This document shows, in pieces, positions 9,734 through 17,690 of a stretch of DNA of 64,000 nt; positions within the stretch are counted from its first letter, which is position 1; every line of letters starts with the position of its first letter. Source of the stretch: Mangrovibacter phragmitis (lineage in GTDB: Bacteria; Pseudomonadota; Gammaproteobacteria; Enterobacterales; Enterobacteriaceae); contig NZ_LYRP01000012.1 of assembly GCF_001655675.1 (NCBI RefSeq), forward strand, positions 310,001 to 374,000. Direction: 5' to 3'. A model generated the notes under the pieces. It searched no databases and was not told where the DNA came from. It saw only the letters and a list, made by a program, of their open reading frames with translations. The translations under genes were made by a program, and so were the position numbers.

Positions 9734-9806
9734 ATTTCTCGCTTTCCGCGTTTCAGCATCTTGCCTGTTCCTGATTAACTCAGTGACTTTATGGGTATTT
9801 AAGAAC

Positions 9807-9822
9807 TGGTACACACTTTGCA
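9807..9822 (+). promoter_or_regulatory. Sigma-54 (RpoN) promoter of eat-eutBC
   Basis: TGGTACACACTTTGCA fits the -24/-12 consensus TGGYACR-N4-TTGCW at every defined position, with the correct GG-to-GC spacing. It lies 51 bases before the eat ATG; the predicted start of transcription is near 9833. Confidence 0.8.
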
Positions 9823-9873
9823 ACACCTTCGCCAGTTGCGTTTATTTTTGGTTAACTTTATGGCGAGGTCGTT

Positions 9874-11250
9874 ATGTCTGAACAACCGACAACATTAAAA
9901 CGCTCACTGGGGAGCTTCCGGTTATGGGGCATCGCTGTTGGGCTGGTGATTTCAGGTGAATATTTTGGCTGGAGTTATGGCTGGTCTGCGGCGGGAACCC
10001 TGGGGTTTCTGATAGTCGCTGTGCTGATTGCCGCCATGTACTGCGCGTTTATTTTTAGTTTTACTGAACTGACAACCGCGATTCCGCACGCCGGTGGGCC
10101 ATTTGCTTACGCTTTTCGCGCCTTCGGGCCAACCGGTGGCTTTATTGCCGGGTTTGCAACCCTGGTCGAGTTTGTTTTTGCGCCACCGGCCATTGCGATG
10201 GCGATTGGCGCCTACCTGAATGTGCAATTCCCTTCACTGGATCCTAAATGGGTCGCCTGTGGTGCCTATCTGGTGTTTATGGCGCTGAATATTTTGGGGG
10301 TTGGCATTGCGGCAACCTTTGAACTGTTCGTCACGCTGCTGGCGATTTTTGAACTGCTGGTCTTCATGGGTGTGGTGGCACCGGGTTTTCAGTGGAGTAA
10401 TTTTGCCAGCCACGGCTGGGCAGGTAGTGATACGTTCTCTTCCGTAGCGCTTTCTGGCATGTTTGCCGCCATTCCTTTTGCTATTTGGTTCTTCCTGGCT
10501 ATTGAAGGTGCGTCAATGGCGGCTGAAGAAGCAAAAAACCCGCGTCATACCATTCCTCGCGCCCTTGGCGGTGGAATTATTACTCTGACTGTACTGGCTG
10601 TAGGCGTAATGGTTTTTGCCGGTGGTGTGGGTGACTGGCGTGCATTATCCAACATTAATGACCCATTACCTCAGGCAATGAAACTGCAGGTAGGTGGCAG
10701 TAGTGGTTGGTTACATATGCTGGTCTGGCTGGGGCTGTTCGGCCTGGTCGCCTCGTTCCATGGCATTATCATGGGGTATTCCCGGCAGATTTTCTCCCTG
10801 GCCCGTGCCGGGTACCTGCCCGCTTCTTTGGCGCGGGTTAACCGCCGGACACAAACGCCTGTTCTGGCAATCCTTGCCGGTGGTGTGATTGGTATCGCCG
10901 CTATTTTTTCCGACTCCCTGATTACGATTAATGGCATGCCGCTGACTGCCAGCATCGTTACCATGTCTGTATTTGGCGCAATTGTTATGTACATCACATC
11001 GATGGCGGCACTGTTCAGGCTGCGTCGCACGGAACCTGAGCTGGAACGCCCCTTCAAAGCACCGGGATTCCCGGTGGTTCCGGCATTTGCACTGGCTGTA
11101 TCGGTACTCTGCCTGGTGGCGATGGTGTACTACAATTTTGAACTGGCGGTGATTTTCGCCGTCATGATGCTGGCCGGTTATGTATGGTTCCGAATGACCG
11201 CAACCGCTCGTGCCCGCGCTGCGCTGGATCCGCAACTTACAGTGATGTAA
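9874..11250 (+). CDS. eat: Ethanolamine permease (APC superfamily)
   Basis: A 458-aa amino acid/polyamine/organocation transporter with about 12 membrane segments. The opening LWGIAVGLVISGEYFGWSYG carries the APC signature region of TM1, and FTELTTAIPHAGGPFAYAFRA follows TM2. It should import ethanolamine across the inner membrane. The identity comes from the family pattern plus the adjoining eutBC genes. It begins 51 bases after the sigma-54 promoter, with GAGG upstream of the ATG, and is followed after 13 bases by eutB. This is the Pseudomonas-like permease rather than EutH of the E. coli eut operon. Confidence 0.9.
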   Translation: MSEQPTTLKRSLGSFRLWGIAVGLVISGEYFGWSYGWSAAGTLGFLIVAVLIAAMYCAFIFSFTELTTAIPHAGGPFAYAFRAFGPTGGFIAGFATLVEFVFAPPAIAMAIGAYLNVQFPSLDPKWVACGAYLVFMALNILGVGIAATFELFVTLLAIFELLVFMGVVAPGFQWSNFASHGWAGSDTFSSVALSGMFAAIPFAIWFFLAIEGASMAAEEAKNPRHTIPRALGGGIITLTVLAVGVMVFAGGVGDWRALSNINDPLPQAMKLQVGGSSGWLHMLVWLGLFGLVASFHGIIMGYSRQIFSLARAGYLPASLARVNRRTQTPVLAILAGGVIGIAAIFSDSLITINGMPLTASIVTMSVFGAIVMYITSMAALFRLRRTEPELERPFKAPGFPVVPAFALAVSVLCLVAMVYYNFELAVIFAVMMLAGYVWFRMTATARARAALDPQLTVM

Positions 11251-11263
11251 TAAAGGTTATCCC

Positions 11264-12652
11264 ATGTATAAAACCACTCTGGCGCACAACACATGGACAT
11301 TCGCCAGTCTGACAGAGGTTATGGCTAAGGCTTCCCCGGCCCGTTCCGGGGATCAACTGGCCGGGGTCGCAGCGGCAAGTGCGGAAGAGCGCATGGCTGC
11401 GAAATTCGTGCTGGCGGATTTACCGTTAACGACATTTCTGAACCAGGCGCTGGTGCCTTATGAAGAAGATGAAGTTACCCGGCTTATTATGGACACCCAT
11501 GACCGCGAGGCGTTCGCGCCCATCAGCCATCTGACGGTAGGGGAATTTCGTGACTGGTTACTGGAAGATGGTACGGATCATACGCTGTTAACCCAGGTTG
11601 CTCGGGGGATTACGCCAGAAATGGCTGCGGCAGTCAGTAAACTGATGCGTAACCAGGATTTAATCCTGGCGGCCAGCAAATGCCAGGTTATCACCCGGTT
11701 TCGCAACACCATTGGCTTGCCAGGCCACTTAAGCGTGCGCCTGCAACCGAATCACCCCACCGATGACCTGCAGGGTATTGCCGCCAGTATGCTGGATGGC
11801 CTGCTGTACGGTAGTGGAGACGCAGTGGTGGGAATCAACCCGGCAAGCGACAGCCTGCCAGTACTTGAGCGGCTGAATTACATGCTGGACGATGTCATCA
11901 GCCGTTTTGAGATCCCCACGCAGTCTTGTGTGCTGACCCATGTGACCAATACGCTGCAGTTAATGGAGCGTGGTGCGCCAGTCGACCTGGTGTTTCAGTC
12001 GGTTGCCGGTACACAGGCCGCGAATACCGGTTTTGGTATTGACCTGGCGATGCTGGGTGAGGCGCGTGACGCTGCATTGTCACTCAAGCGCGGTACGCTG
12101 GGCGAGAATGTGATGTACTTTGAGACCGGGCAGGGAAGTTGCCTGTCGGCGGATGCCCATCATGGTGTTGATCAGCAAACCTGTGAAGCCCGTGCTTACG
12201 CGGTTGCACGCCACTTTAAACCCCTGCTGGTTAATACGGTCGTTGGGTTTATCGGCCCGGAATATTTGTACGATGGTAAGCAAATTATTCGAGCCGGGCT
12301 GGAAGACCATTTTTGCGGTAAATTACTTGGCCTGCCACTGGGGTGCGATGTGTGCTACACCAACCATGCCGAAGCCGACCAGGATGACATGGATACTCTG
12401 CTGACATTGCTGGCAACTGCCGGGCTGACCTTTCTGATAGGGGTGCCGGGGGCTGATGACATTATGCTTAATTACCAGAGCACATCATTTCATGATGCGC
12501 TCTATATTCGGCGCTTACTGGGGCTTAAACATGCACCAGAGTTTGCCGCCTGGTTAGAGCGAATGCAGATTATTGATACTTCAGGTCAATTACGCCTGAC
12601 CGGTGCGAGCCACCCGCTGCTGAGTGCGTTACCCAAAGGAGAAGTGGCATGA
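11264..12652 (+). CDS. eutB: Ethanolamine ammonia-lyase large subunit EutB
   Basis: A 462-aa TIM-barrel catalytic subunit of adenosylcobalamin-dependent ethanolamine ammonia-lyase, which converts ethanolamine to acetaldehyde and ammonia. Recognisable segments include CVLTHVTNTLQLMERGAPVD, YFETGQGSCLSADAHHG and LIGVPGADDIMLNYQSTSFH. E. coli EutB is 453 aa, so the length is normal. RBS AAAGG lies just upstream. The stop overlaps the eutC start by four bases (ATGA). No reactivase (eutA), aldehyde dehydrogenase (eutE) or shell-protein genes are nearby, so ammonia release is the likely purpose. Confidence 0.96.
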   Translation: MYKTTLAHNTWTFASLTEVMAKASPARSGDQLAGVAAASAEERMAAKFVLADLPLTTFLNQALVPYEEDEVTRLIMDTHDREAFAPISHLTVGEFRDWLLEDGTDHTLLTQVARGITPEMAAAVSKLMRNQDLILAASKCQVITRFRNTIGLPGHLSVRLQPNHPTDDLQGIAASMLDGLLYGSGDAVVGINPASDSLPVLERLNYMLDDVISRFEIPTQSCVLTHVTNTLQLMERGAPVDLVFQSVAGTQAANTGFGIDLAMLGEARDAALSLKRGTLGENVMYFETGQGSCLSADAHHGVDQQTCEARAYAVARHFKPLLVNTVVGFIGPEYLYDGKQIIRAGLEDHFCGKLLGLPLGCDVCYTNHAEADQDDMDTLLTLLATAGLTFLIGVPGADDIMLNYQSTSFHDALYIRRLLGLKHAPEFAAWLERMQIIDTSGQLRLTGASHPLLSALPKGEVA

Positions 12653-13443
12653 CATTACCGGATGCCTGGCGCTCCCTCACGCAATTTACCGATGCCCGTA
12701 TTGCGCTCGGGCGCAGTGGGGCAAGTTTACCTACCCGCGAAGTACTGAAATTTGGCCTGGCGCATGCGCAGGCCCGGGATGCGATTCATCAGCCTTTCGA
12801 CAGCAACAAAGTAGCTCAAGGCCTTGAGTGTTTAGGGCTGAAAACCCTGACGGTGCACAGTGCTGCGCCTGACAGACACAGTTTTCTCCAGCGACCGGAT
12901 TTGGGCCGTCAGCTTAGTCTTGAAAGCCGAAACCAGCTCACCCAACTGCGTAATGATTCACCTGACCTGGTACTGGTCGTGGGAGATGGTCTGTCGTCAT
13001 GGGCAGTGCATCGCCAGGCCTGTGAATTGATTCGCGCATTACTGCCTTATCTCTCTGAACTGAGTCTTTCACTGGGGCCAGTGGTTCTGGCTCACCAGGC
13101 GCGTGTTGCACTGGCTGACGATGTTGGTGAGTGCTTACATGCAAAAGCGGTCGCCATGTTGATTGGTGAGCGCCCGGGCCTGTCTTCACCAGACAGCCTT
13201 GGGGTGTACATGACCTGGTCACCCAGTCGCGGGCGGCGCGACGCCGAGCGGAACTGCATTTCTAATGTGCGCCCGGAAGGGCTTAACTGGGATGCCGCTG
13301 CGTTTAAGCTGGCGTGGTTACTGGAGCAGGCATTTATTCGCCGCCTGTCGGGGGTTAAGTTAAAAGATGAAAGTGATAACCCGGCTTTGTATGGCCGTGT
13401 TAAACCTCATCTGACCCAGGTTAACGCCTTACGCGAGAAGTGA
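12649..13443 (+). CDS. eutC: Ethanolamine ammonia-lyase small subunit EutC
   Basis: A 264-aa small subunit that with EutB forms the B12-dependent lyase and contributes to the cobalamin site. Typical segments are RIALGRSGASLPTREVLKF near the N-terminus, VVGDGLSSWAVHRQA in the middle, and GLSSPDSLGVYMTWSP with DAERNCISNVRPEG near the C-terminus. It is about 30 residues shorter than E. coli EutC (295 aa), mainly by lacking the N-terminal extension that serves targeting to microcompartments there; this agrees with the absence of shell genes. The start overlaps the eutB stop (ATGA). Confidence 0.94.
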   Translation: MTLPDAWRSLTQFTDARIALGRSGASLPTREVLKFGLAHAQARDAIHQPFDSNKVAQGLECLGLKTLTVHSAAPDRHSFLQRPDLGRQLSLESRNQLTQLRNDSPDLVLVVGDGLSSWAVHRQACELIRALLPYLSELSLSLGPVVLAHQARVALADDVGECLHAKAVAMLIGERPGLSSPDSLGVYMTWSPSRGRRDAERNCISNVRPEGLNWDAAAFKLAWLLEQAFIRRLSGVKLKDESDNPALYGRVKPHLTQVNALREK

Positions 13444-13582
13444 AAATTGTGATCTGTATCAAGGACAGTTTTCACAATTGATATACAGGAGTGGCGCGTA
13501 ATACAGGGATAGTGAATACTCACATTTTAGGTTTGTGTTACGTGCCGTTCATGCATTTAAAGGCTGTTTATACCGCCTGAGA

Positions 13583-13613
13583 TGCAATTCATTCCGCACT
13601 CAGTGCATTTCAT
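13583..13613 (+). promoter_or_regulatory. YpdB-type direct repeat upstream of yhjX
   Basis: Two decamers, TGCAATTCAT (13583-13592) and TGCATTTCAT (13604-13613), separated by exactly 11 bases. This matches the recalled E. coli YpdB response-regulator site, a direct repeat of GGCATTTCAT with an 11-base spacer in the yhjX promoter. The yhjX ATG is about 87 bases downstream. Control by the pyruvate-sensing YpdA/YpdB system is inferred. Confidence 0.7.
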
Positions 13614-13700
13614 GCCGTTTTTCCCTGCAATTCCCTCCCTGAGAGTAAGGTTACAGGCAGATAACTACCTTCCCTTATTCAGTAATGCAGGACATCTGCC

Positions 13701-14915
13701 ATGAAAACATCAATTTCAAACCAAACGCGCTGGTTGACACTTGTGGGTACCATCGTAACTCAGTTCGCCCTGGGCTCGGTTTATACCTGGAGCCTGTTTA
13801 ATGGCCCGCTTTCTGAAAAACTTAATGAACCTGTCAGCCAGGTGGCATTCTCTTTCGGCCTGTTAAGTCTGGGCCTGGCGCTGGCTTCTTCTGTGGCCGG
13901 TAAGCTCCAGGAACGTTTTGGTGTCCGCCGTGTCACCATCGCTTCCGGGGTGTTATTAGGGCTGGGGCTGTTCCTGACGGCACATTCCCATAACCTGCTG
14001 ATGCTCTGGCTGAGTGCCGGTGTGCTGGTTGGCCTGGCGGATGGGGCGGGTTATCTGCTGACGTTATCGAACTGTGTGAAATGGTTCCCTGAACGTAAGG
14101 GCCTGATTTCCGCCTTCTCTATTGGTGCTTATGGGTTGGGTAGCCTGGGGTTTAAATTTATCGATTCTCAGTTACTGGCTTCCTTTGGCCTGGATAAGAC
14201 CTTCATTATTTGGGGCGGTATTGCACTGGTTATGATTGTGTTTGGTGCATTACTAATGAAAGACGCACCGGTACAGGCAGTGAACCGGAGCAATGGTGCC
14301 AGTAACAGTGATTTCACTCTGGCGGAATCCATGCGCAAACCACAGTACTGGATGCTGGCGCTGATGTTCCTTACTGCCTGCATGAGTGGTTTGTATGTTA
14401 TTGGTGTGGCGAAAGATATTGCTCAGAGCCTGGCGCATCTGGATGTCATGACTGCGGCCAACGCTGTGACAGTCATTGCCATTGCCAACCTGAGTGGTCG
14501 CCTGATAATGGGGACTCTGTCCGACAGAGTGACCCGCATCCGCGTGATTACTTTTGGCCAGATTATTGCGCTGGTGGGGATGGCGGCATTGCTGTTCGCA
14601 CCGCTGAATGCGATGACCTTCTTTGCGGCCATTGCCTGTATTGCCTTTAATTTTGGCGGCACCATCACCGTTTATCCTTCACTGGTCAGCGATTTCTTTG
14701 GTCTGAACAACCTGGCGAAAAACTATGGTGTGATTTACCTTGGCTTCGGGGTTGGCAGTATCTGTGGCTCCATCATTGCATCGCTGTTTGGTGGCTTCCA
14801 TGTAACTTTCCTGGTCATTTTCGCACTGTTGATTGTTTCTCTGGCGCTCTCTTCAACCATTCGCCAGCCTAAAGCAGATATTTATGACGGTGATGCAGCA
14901 CATTCTCACGCCTGA
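13701..14915 (+). CDS. yhjX: YhjX-like MFS transporter (oxalate:formate antiporter family)
   Basis: A 404-aa, 12-TM major facilitator protein, close in length to E. coli YhjX (402 aa). The N-terminal LGSVYTWSLFNGPLSEKL and the central RKGLISAFSIGAYGLGS segment are typical of the oxalate/formate antiporter-like group. E. coli yhjX is strongly induced by external pyruvate through YpdA/YpdB; its transport substrate is not firmly established. The upstream YpdB-type site and the position between yhjY and eptB support the assignment. Monocistronic, ended by a strong terminator. Confidence 0.92.
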   Translation: MKTSISNQTRWLTLVGTIVTQFALGSVYTWSLFNGPLSEKLNEPVSQVAFSFGLLSLGLALASSVAGKLQERFGVRRVTIASGVLLGLGLFLTAHSHNLLMLWLSAGVLVGLADGAGYLLTLSNCVKWFPERKGLISAFSIGAYGLGSLGFKFIDSQLLASFGLDKTFIIWGGIALVMIVFGALLMKDAPVQAVNRSNGASNSDFTLAESMRKPQYWMLALMFLTACMSGLYVIGVAKDIAQSLAHLDVMTAANAVTVIAIANLSGRLIMGTLSDRVTRIRVITFGQIIALVGMAALLFAPLNAMTFFAAIACIAFNFGGTITVYPSLVSDFFGLNNLAKNYGVIYLGFGVGSICGSIIASLFGGFHVTFLVIFALLIVSLALSSTIRQPKADIYDGDAAHSHA

Positions 14916-14960
14916 TGTAATGAACAGAGTTCAGTTAAATACAGTTGATTGCATCTGAAA

Positions 14961-15001
14961 CCAACGACAACCTCGGTGCCTCCCTGGTTGTCGTTGGTTT
15001 T
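14961..15001 (+). terminator. Rho-independent terminator of yhjX
   Basis: Perfect 12-bp stem CCAACGACAACC / GGTTGTCGTTGG with a 13-base loop, followed by TTTT. The remaining gap to eptB (up to 15212) holds no other recognisable element. Confidence 0.85.
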
Positions 15002-15212
15002 ATCTGGTCACGCAGGTTAACTTCAGCGTATTTCCCCCACAACACCGGCCAGCAAAGCAGCCCTTCTTATTTCCCGGGGTGCCCGGCAACTGGCGGAAAG
15101 ATTTGATTTTGTGGCGCAGGTAGTATTTCTGCCCTGGTCATTACCAACTTGTGCTGAACTTCGTCACCTGACCAGAGTCAGAATCCTGAATATGGTTGCT
15201 CTGGATTGGTGA

Positions 15213-16910
15213 ATGAAGATTTCTCGTCGTATTACCCAGGTACAGCTCAGTTGCTTTCTTGCATTGTACATTGGGCTATTTCTGAACTGTTCGGTGTTCT
15301 GGCGGCGTCTACATGAGACGATGGATATCACACCGTTCTTCAAAGCCTTTGCGCTGACAACCGAGGTATTTGCTACTGTTCTGGCAAGTTTCTTTGTGTT
15401 GCGCCTTTTTTCCCTTGGCGGGCGGCGTGCCTGGCAGGTATTAAGCTCATTTTTGGTGCTCTGTTCTGTTGCGGCCAGCTACTACATGGCGGTAATGAAT
15501 ATCACCATTGGCTACGGCATTATTGCGTCTGTGATGACGACCGATATTGATCTGACCAAAGAAGTGGTGGGCTGGCGTTTCTATTTATGGGTGTTGTTAG
15601 TCGGCTTGCCACCGCTGTGGTTTATCTGGCGTAACCAGGGGCAGGATTCATTGATAAGACAACTGTCAACGAGGCAGTCTGCATTGCCTCACCTGGGCGT
15701 GTTGCTTCTGGTGGCACTGGTGGTGTGGGGGCCAGTTCGTTTTTTGGGAAACGTCCAGAAACACCACGAAAGAGGATCGCGGGAAGACTTGCCCAGTTAT
15801 GGCGGTGTGGTGACCAGTGCTTATTTACCCGCGAACTGGCTCTCTTCTTTGGGGTTGTATGTGTGGGCTAAGGCGGATGAAGCGTTGGATAGCCGCTCTC
15901 TCATCAACCCCGCAACCCGTAATCACTGGAACGTGCCCGCAAACCTGAATGATGTGCAGGTGGTGTTTATTATTGGGGAGACCACCCGCTGGGACCATAT
16001 GGGCTTGTTTGGCTACTCAAGGGATACTACACCCAGGCTGGCTCAGGAGAGGAATCTGGTGGCATTTCGCGGCGAATCTTGTGATACCGCGACCAAACTC
16101 TCTTTGCGTTGCATGTTTGTCGGTGCCGGTGGTGTCATGGATAACCCACAGCGTACCTTACTGGAGCAAAATGTCTTCGCGGTGTTGAAACAACTGGGGT
16201 TCTCCAGTGACTTGTATGCGATGCAAAGTGAAATGTGGTTCTACAGTAATACGATGGCCGATACCATTGCCTGGCGGGAGCAAATTGGTGCGGAGAGCCA
16301 TAATCAGGGCAAAACTGTTGATGACATGTTGCTGTTGAATGAGATGAGGCGCTCGCAGGTGCAGCATGTGCAGGGCAAACATCTGGTTATTCTGCATACC
16401 AAAGGGTCGCATTATTCGTATGTTCAGCGTTACCCCCGTGAATTTGCTGTCTGGCAGCCAGAATGTATGGGCATTAACAAACACTGTTCAGCGCAAACGC
16501 TGATCAACGCATATGATAATTCAGTGCGCTATGTAGACAGTTTTATCAGCAGGGTTATCGACCAGGTGCGTGATAAAAACGCGATTGTGTTCTATGCGGC
16601 TGACCATGGTGAATCAATTAGTGACAGCCTGCATTTACACGGCACACCGCGTAACATTGCACCACCTGAACAATTCCGGGTACCTCTACTGGTCTGGGCT
16701 TCTGATAAGTTTCTGGAGACGCCGGAAAATGCGCAGCGTTTTGGGCAATTGCAACAGCAGGCAAAAGAAGGTGTAGTGCATAAACATACCGAATTATTTG
16801 ACTCAGTGTTAGGGTGCCTGGGGATAACGTCTTCGGATGGTGGAATTGATGCTTCCCGTAACTGGTGCGCACTGCAAAATACCAGGGATAAAAGTGAATC
16901 CACACTATGA
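15213..16910 (+). CDS. eptB: EptB Kdo phosphoethanolamine transferase
   Basis: A 565-aa inner-membrane alkaline-phosphatase-superfamily enzyme close to E. coli EptB (563 aa). It transfers phosphoethanolamine to the outer Kdo of the lipopolysaccharide core. The N-terminal about 200 residues form the membrane segments. The periplasmic domain carries VVFIIGETTRWDHMG (metal-ligand Glu), the catalytic Thr in DTATKLSLRC, and the metal-binding ADHGES and LHLHGTPR motifs. Together with eat-eutBC this is a second ethanolamine-linked gene in the neighbourhood, but no functional link is implied because gene order matches E. coli. Confidence 0.95.
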   Translation: MKISRRITQVQLSCFLALYIGLFLNCSVFWRRLHETMDITPFFKAFALTTEVFATVLASFFVLRLFSLGGRRAWQVLSSFLVLCSVAASYYMAVMNITIGYGIIASVMTTDIDLTKEVVGWRFYLWVLLVGLPPLWFIWRNQGQDSLIRQLSTRQSALPHLGVLLLVALVVWGPVRFLGNVQKHHERGSREDLPSYGGVVTSAYLPANWLSSLGLYVWAKADEALDSRSLINPATRNHWNVPANLNDVQVVFIIGETTRWDHMGLFGYSRDTTPRLAQERNLVAFRGESCDTATKLSLRCMFVGAGGVMDNPQRTLLEQNVFAVLKQLGFSSDLYAMQSEMWFYSNTMADTIAWREQIGAESHNQGKTVDDMLLLNEMRRSQVQHVQGKHLVILHTKGSHYSYVQRYPREFAVWQPECMGINKHCSAQTLINAYDNSVRYVDSFISRVIDQVRDKNAIVFYAADHGESISDSLHLHGTPRNIAPPEQFRVPLLVWASDKFLETPENAQRFGQLQQQAKEGVVHKHTELFDSVLGCLGITSSDGGIDASRNWCALQNTRDKSESTL

Positions 16911-16994
16911 TGCTGGCTTTTCAGGCGATCAGAAGTCTTTTTTTAATAAGGGATTGACGCGATGCGGTGCCGGCAGTAATATGCGCCCCGCATT

Positions 16995-17071
16995 CGGCGA
17001 GTAGCGCAGCCTGGTAGCGCAACACGTTCGGGACGTGTGGGTCGGAGGTTCAAATCCTCTCTCGCCGACCA
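16995..17071 (+). tRNA. proK: tRNA-Pro (anticodon CGG)
   Basis: A 77-nt cloverleaf. The acceptor stem pairs CGGCGAG with CTCGCCG, the anticodon stem ACACG/CGTGT encloses TTCGGGA with anticodon CGG at 17029-17031, the T arm is GGAGGTTCAAATCC, and CCA is encoded. It decodes CCG codons. The location between eptB and dppA matches E. coli proK. No integrase or partial repeat of the tRNA 3' end was seen nearby. Confidence 0.97.
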
Positions 17072-17079
17072 AATTCAGG

Positions 17080-17107
17080 CCCGCAGTGATATCACTGCGG
17101 GTTTTTT
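17080..17107 (+). terminator. Terminator of proK
   Basis: A perfect 22-base palindrome (arms CCCGCAGTGAT / ATCACTGCGGG, 17080-17101) directly followed by TTTTTT, nine bases after the tRNA end. Confidence 0.92.
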
Positions 17108-17690
17108 GTATTTGGAACAATTTAAAACCATCCGAAAAGTTCTTAAATAACGTCTTTGCCGTAGTACAACGCACAAGCGCCTTATTTTCCCCTGTTTTCT
17201 ATCACATTTTGTTATCTTTACCGCAAGGTTATTTTTATTGTCTTATGGATAACAACAGCATTTTTTACTGAAATGTCCATTATCGGCACTATTTTTTGTT
17301 CATATATTCACCATTCAGCCAAAAAGTTGTCATAAATCACATTGGTCTATTGAACTGCTTGTGATTCATTTGTTGGTTTTTTGTTTTGGTATTATTGCCA
17401 TAGCATAAATTTATGTGCTGTAAATAACACAAACTCCTTTTTTTCATCTTTGTTTTCACTTTCTCACATTCCGTGTAAATACCCGTTACGTATATTGACG
17501 TTTGGCTCATCAGTTGACAGATTGTAGGGCGTGAGAGGCCATTTACGGACAGTCTGTCCTGCGAGACAGTGGCCCTTGTGGAAGGATTCCCCATCCTCAT
17601 CAAGCCTTACAGGCTTGCCCGAGCGAACCGGGTAAAAAATAAGAAAGGTTCGCCGGTTTAACACAACACATATCACATTGGAGCAGAAGA
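17108..17690 (+). other. Long intergenic region and leader of dppA
   Basis: 583 bases without a supportable gene. It is A+T-rich in its first 350 bases and includes an inverted repeat (AGCATAAAT/TTATGTGCT, 17402-17419). The downstream part carries small hairpins, for instance CAAGCCTTACAGGCTTG, and ends with the dppA ribosome-binding sequence TTGGAG. A long untranslated leader is also known for E. coli dppA. I could not fix the promoter. Confidence 0.5.
17661..17670 (+). promoter_or_regulatory. Probable GcvB small-RNA target in the dppA leader
   Basis: ACACAACACA, 20 bases before the dppA ATG, is complementary to the G/U-rich R1 region of GcvB (containing UGUUGUGUUU), which represses dppA translation in E. 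coli and Salmonella. The gcvB gene is not in this window, so this is inferred from the site. Confidence 0.6.

Noticed and set aside
9874-13443. Ethanolamine microcompartment operon
   Set aside because: Only permease and the two lyase subunits are present, and EutC lacks the N-terminal extension used for encapsulation; no shell genes occur in the window.
16995-17071. tRNA-Pro as an integration site of a genomic island
   Set aside because: No integrase and no repeat of the tRNA 3' end were found; dppA follows as in E. coli.
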